Positions 62,026 to 64,000 of a stretch of DNA of 64,000 bases are shown one piece after another (position 1 is the first letter of the stretch; every line of letters begins with the position of its first letter). The stretch lies in assembly GCF_000685805.1 (NCBI RefSeq), contig NZ_JMKP01000003.1, forward strand, positions 62,001 through 126,000, written 5' to 3'. The translations under genes and the position numbers were made by a program. The notes beneath the pieces were generated by a model, which saw only the letters and a program-made list of their open reading frames with translations, was not told the origin of the DNA and did no database searches. Origin of the DNA: Psychrobacter phenylpyruvicus DSM 7000 = NBRC 102152 (lineage in GTDB: Bacteria; Pseudomonadota; Gammaproteobacteria; Pseudomonadales; Moraxellaceae).

Positions 62026-64000
62026 TATTTGCCTCGTGACAAACCAAGGCGTGCAATATTAATCACTTCTTTTGCCAGTTTTTTGGTATTGTCTATCCCA
62101 ATCTCCCGGAATAATAGCTTCAGCATGCCTAAGTTGATGTCATTCTCCATTTGTGAGGGGTTTAATGAATTCTCTGTGACAGCAGTATTTACTAAGTCGT
62201 CTATCTTGAAGGCATAGTCGACTAGTACTTCCTCATTTAAATCATTTTCTTGCAGATAATTACTACCAAATAAATGTTTGAATAGACCAAAATAAGCCTG
62301 AGCATGCTTATTATGCGTTCCTGACTGGTCAACAAAACTATTGGGTACATCAGGCACCTTACGGGCTTTGACATCTTGCTCAAAGTCGGCAAACATCATG
62401 TACTGTTTAACAGGCGCATCAAACATGGCCTTAGCTTCTTCAATGGCTTGCTTTAATAACTTTGAGAAGTGCTCTTGGGCATAAGGATCATCTGCTAAGT
62501 CGACTTCAATCATCCTAGTCACTCGGCTGGTAATCTTATCGGTCTGGTTGCGCGCCTCATCATCACTTAGCTGCTCAGGCTTAATGTCTTTCCCCATATT
62601 ACCGACCAGATAAGCGCCCTCAGGCTCTTTGACCTCAATACCGGCAATGTGCTTATTGAGAAGGTTGCGAATATCATCCTCGTACTCATCAAAGTTGATG
62701 GTCTCATTGGCATCTTCACGGACTTGTTTGCGTAGCTCAACGAAGGCTTTTAGGTCCTTTTTATACCGATCACGCTTGTTATCGAAGAAGCTGTCATCAA
62801 AATAAGATGCCGATTGTAGTGCCACTTTCATGGTGTTAGAAAATTCAGTTAATGCCGAATAAAAGTCATCTCGTCGTTTAAGGTTGGTATCCACCACGAC
62901 ACCGTCTCGCTGTTGCATTTTAGGCGATAAGGATTGACGTAGGGCATGACCATCTTGTTTATTAGGCACACCGTCAAACATAGCCCAAAGCTTCTTATGT
63001 AGCATGGGTAGCTTCTTGTACTCGGTCTCCATTGAGCTATACATACCTTTCAGGTCATCAATATCAAATCCGCCTTGGGTGCGTTCAGCTAAGTTTTGAT
63101 AGTCCTCAATGGTGGTGTCTAACTCTTTTAGTATCCCTCGATAATCAATCAAATAGCCAAATTGCTTCTTGTTGTGTAGCCGGTTAACCCGAGCAATGGC
63201 TTGGATAAGGTTGTGGCTTTTGAGAGGTTTATCGATATAAAGTACGGTGTTTTTGGGTTCATCAAAGCCGGTAAGTAGCTTGTCTACTACGATCAAAATA
63301 TCTGGACCATGGTCGGTGCTAAAGGCTTCGATGATATCTTTGGTATATTGCACATCGTCCATACCGTATTTGGGGGCGACATTATTTAGCCACCAGTTTT
63401 GGACGATATCTTTACTCTCTACATCGACCTCAGCATGACCCTCCCTAGTGTCAGGCGGCGACATGGCGACCACAGAGGTCACTTTACCTATGCTGTCCAA
63501 GGCTTGCTTATAGCGAATGGCTGAAGCTTTGGAATCGCATGCCAGCTGACCTTTTAGTCCTTGCTGCTTAAAGTTTTGGAAATGGTCTGAGATATCATGG
63601 GCAATCAGTTCAATACGGCCTTCGACTTGGTAAAGCTGTCCTTTTTTGGCAAATTTGCGCTTAAGGTCTGCCTTTTGTTCAGTGGTCAGCTCTTGGGTGA
63701 TACGATCAAACCATTTATCGATGGCTGCATCGTTGGTATTTAGCTCTGGAATACGCTCTTCATACAATAAAGGGGTAACGGTCTTATCCGCCACTGCTTG
63801 CTGCATGGTATAAGAGTGAATAATCTTACCAAATTTATTTTCGGTCTTATCGTCTTTCAGCAGTGGCGTACCAGTGAAGGCAATAAAGGCCGCATGGGGT
63901 AATGCCTTTTGCATCATAATATTGTTGGCACCGTTTTGGCTGCGGTGACCCTCATCGACCAAGACGATAATATTTTTACTGGGGTTATAAAATTCAGGAT
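62025..64000 (-). CDS. hsdR: type I restriction endonuclease subunit R, 3' part (gene runs off the right edge)
   Basis: HsdR is the translocase and nuclease subunit of a type I restriction enzyme. The visible C-terminal part carries helicase motifs: Walker B VLVDEGHRSQNG (DEGH in place of DEAH), FIAFTGTPLLKDD and ILIVVDKLLTGFDEP. Motif VI LIQAIARVNRLHNKKQFGY and the C-terminal HsdR region follow. The frame is open to the window edge, so the nuclease domain and start are beyond position 64000; an apparent start at 63962 is internal. The stop overlaps the start of a metallopeptidase gene. hsdM and hsdS should lie further right. Confidence 0.95.
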   Translation of the reverse strand, partial: PEFYNPSKNIIVLVDEGHRSQNGANNIMMQKALPHAAFIAFTGTPLLKDDKTENKFGKIIHSYTMQQAVADKTVTPLLYEERIPELNTNDAAIDKWFDRITQELTTEQKADLKRKFAKKGQLYQVEGRIELIAHDISDHFQNFKQQGLKGQLACDSKASAIRYKQALDSIGKVTSVVAMSPPDTREGHAEVDVESKDIVQNWWLNNVAPKYGMDDVQYTKDIIEAFSTDHGPDILIVVDKLLTGFDEPKNTVLYIDKPLKSHNLIQAIARVNRLHNKKQFGYLIDYRGILKELDTTIEDYQNLAERTQGGFDIDDLKGMYSSMETEYKKLPMLHKKLWAMFDGVPNKQDGHALRQSLSPKMQQRDGVVVDTNLKRRDDFYSALTEFSNTMKVALQSASYFDDSFFDNKRDRYKKDLKAFVELRKQVREDANETINFDEYEDDIRNLLNKHIAGIEVKEPEGAYLVGNMGKDIKPEQLSDDEARNQTDKITSRVTRMIEVDLADDPYAQEHFSKLLKQAIEEAKAMFDAPVKQYMMFADFEQDVKARKVPDVPNSFVDQSGTHNKHAQAYFGLFKHLFGSNYLQENDLNEEVLVDYAFKIDDLVNTAVTENSLNPSQMENDINLGMLKLLFREIGIDNTKKLAKEVINIARLGLSRGK

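Overview
The window looks like chromosomal DNA of a Psychrobacter-like member of the Moraxellaceae. This is inferred from the moderate-to-low GC content, AT-rich spacers, gammaproteobacterial gene families, a UbiM-type ubiquinone hydroxylase and an AlkK-type acyl-CoA ligase pair. No rRNA gene or complete tRNA gene was seen. Both ends are cut inside genes: ilvD at the left and a type I restriction subunit hsdR at the right.

Layout. 1-3 kb: ilvD, an unknown gene and lipB, all leftward. 3.4-10.5 kb: a coniferyl-aldehyde-type dehydrogenase, a glycine betaine ABC transporter whose binding protein and permease are one polypeptide (ProX-ProW) plus ProV, a small secreted protein, and a thioredoxin-MsrA-MsrB repair lipoprotein. 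10.5-16.6 kb: a five-gene rightward cluster (membrane spermidine-synthase-like protein, AdoMet decarboxylase, DUF350 membrane protein, SPFH/SHOCT protein, zinc-ribbon DUF4178 membrane protein). It is the best candidate here for a poorly described system and probably couples polyamine chemistry to the membrane. 16.8-33.8 kb: UbiM; glycerate kinase with xseB/xseA; two tandem acyl-CoA ligases; a frameshifted small lipoprotein; a tmRNA-3'-end-like fragment; a beta-helix lipoprotein; a 3-hydroxyisobutyryl-CoA-hydrolase-like protein; a PLP barrel enzyme overlapping a sugar-lactone-oxidase-like flavoprotein; and a WG-repeat protein.

33.9-40.1 kb is an electrophile/carbonyl-stress block: DJ-1 protein, MDR reductase, YqhD-type alcohol dehydrogenase and a NemR-like regulator that keeps the sensor cysteine, with a palindromic operator before the dehydrogenase. 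A divergent flavin/Fe-S reductase beside it carries the HGDR motif I associate with bilirubin reductase. 40.2-48.3 kb holds sbcC and sbcD, separated by about 2.4 kb containing a HigB/HigA-type toxin-antitoxin pair with its own operator and a HEPN-domain protein; this looks like an inserted defence module.

48.5-61.2 kb: a methyltransferase, a double SpoIIAA-like protein, two small unknown genes, and a sulfate assimilation region (cysG, cysH, a DUF934 gene and cysI leftward, sat divergent). A ribbon-helix-helix gene with upstream GTATATA repeats lies between cysG and cysH. Then come a secreted OB-fold-like protein, cardiolipin synthase and a small SPFH-like membrane protein. 61.3-64 kb: a YgjP/M48-type metallopeptidase translationally coupled to hsdR. 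Several intergenic regions carry short direct tandem repeats with 15-24 bp units, a recurrent trait of this genome segment.
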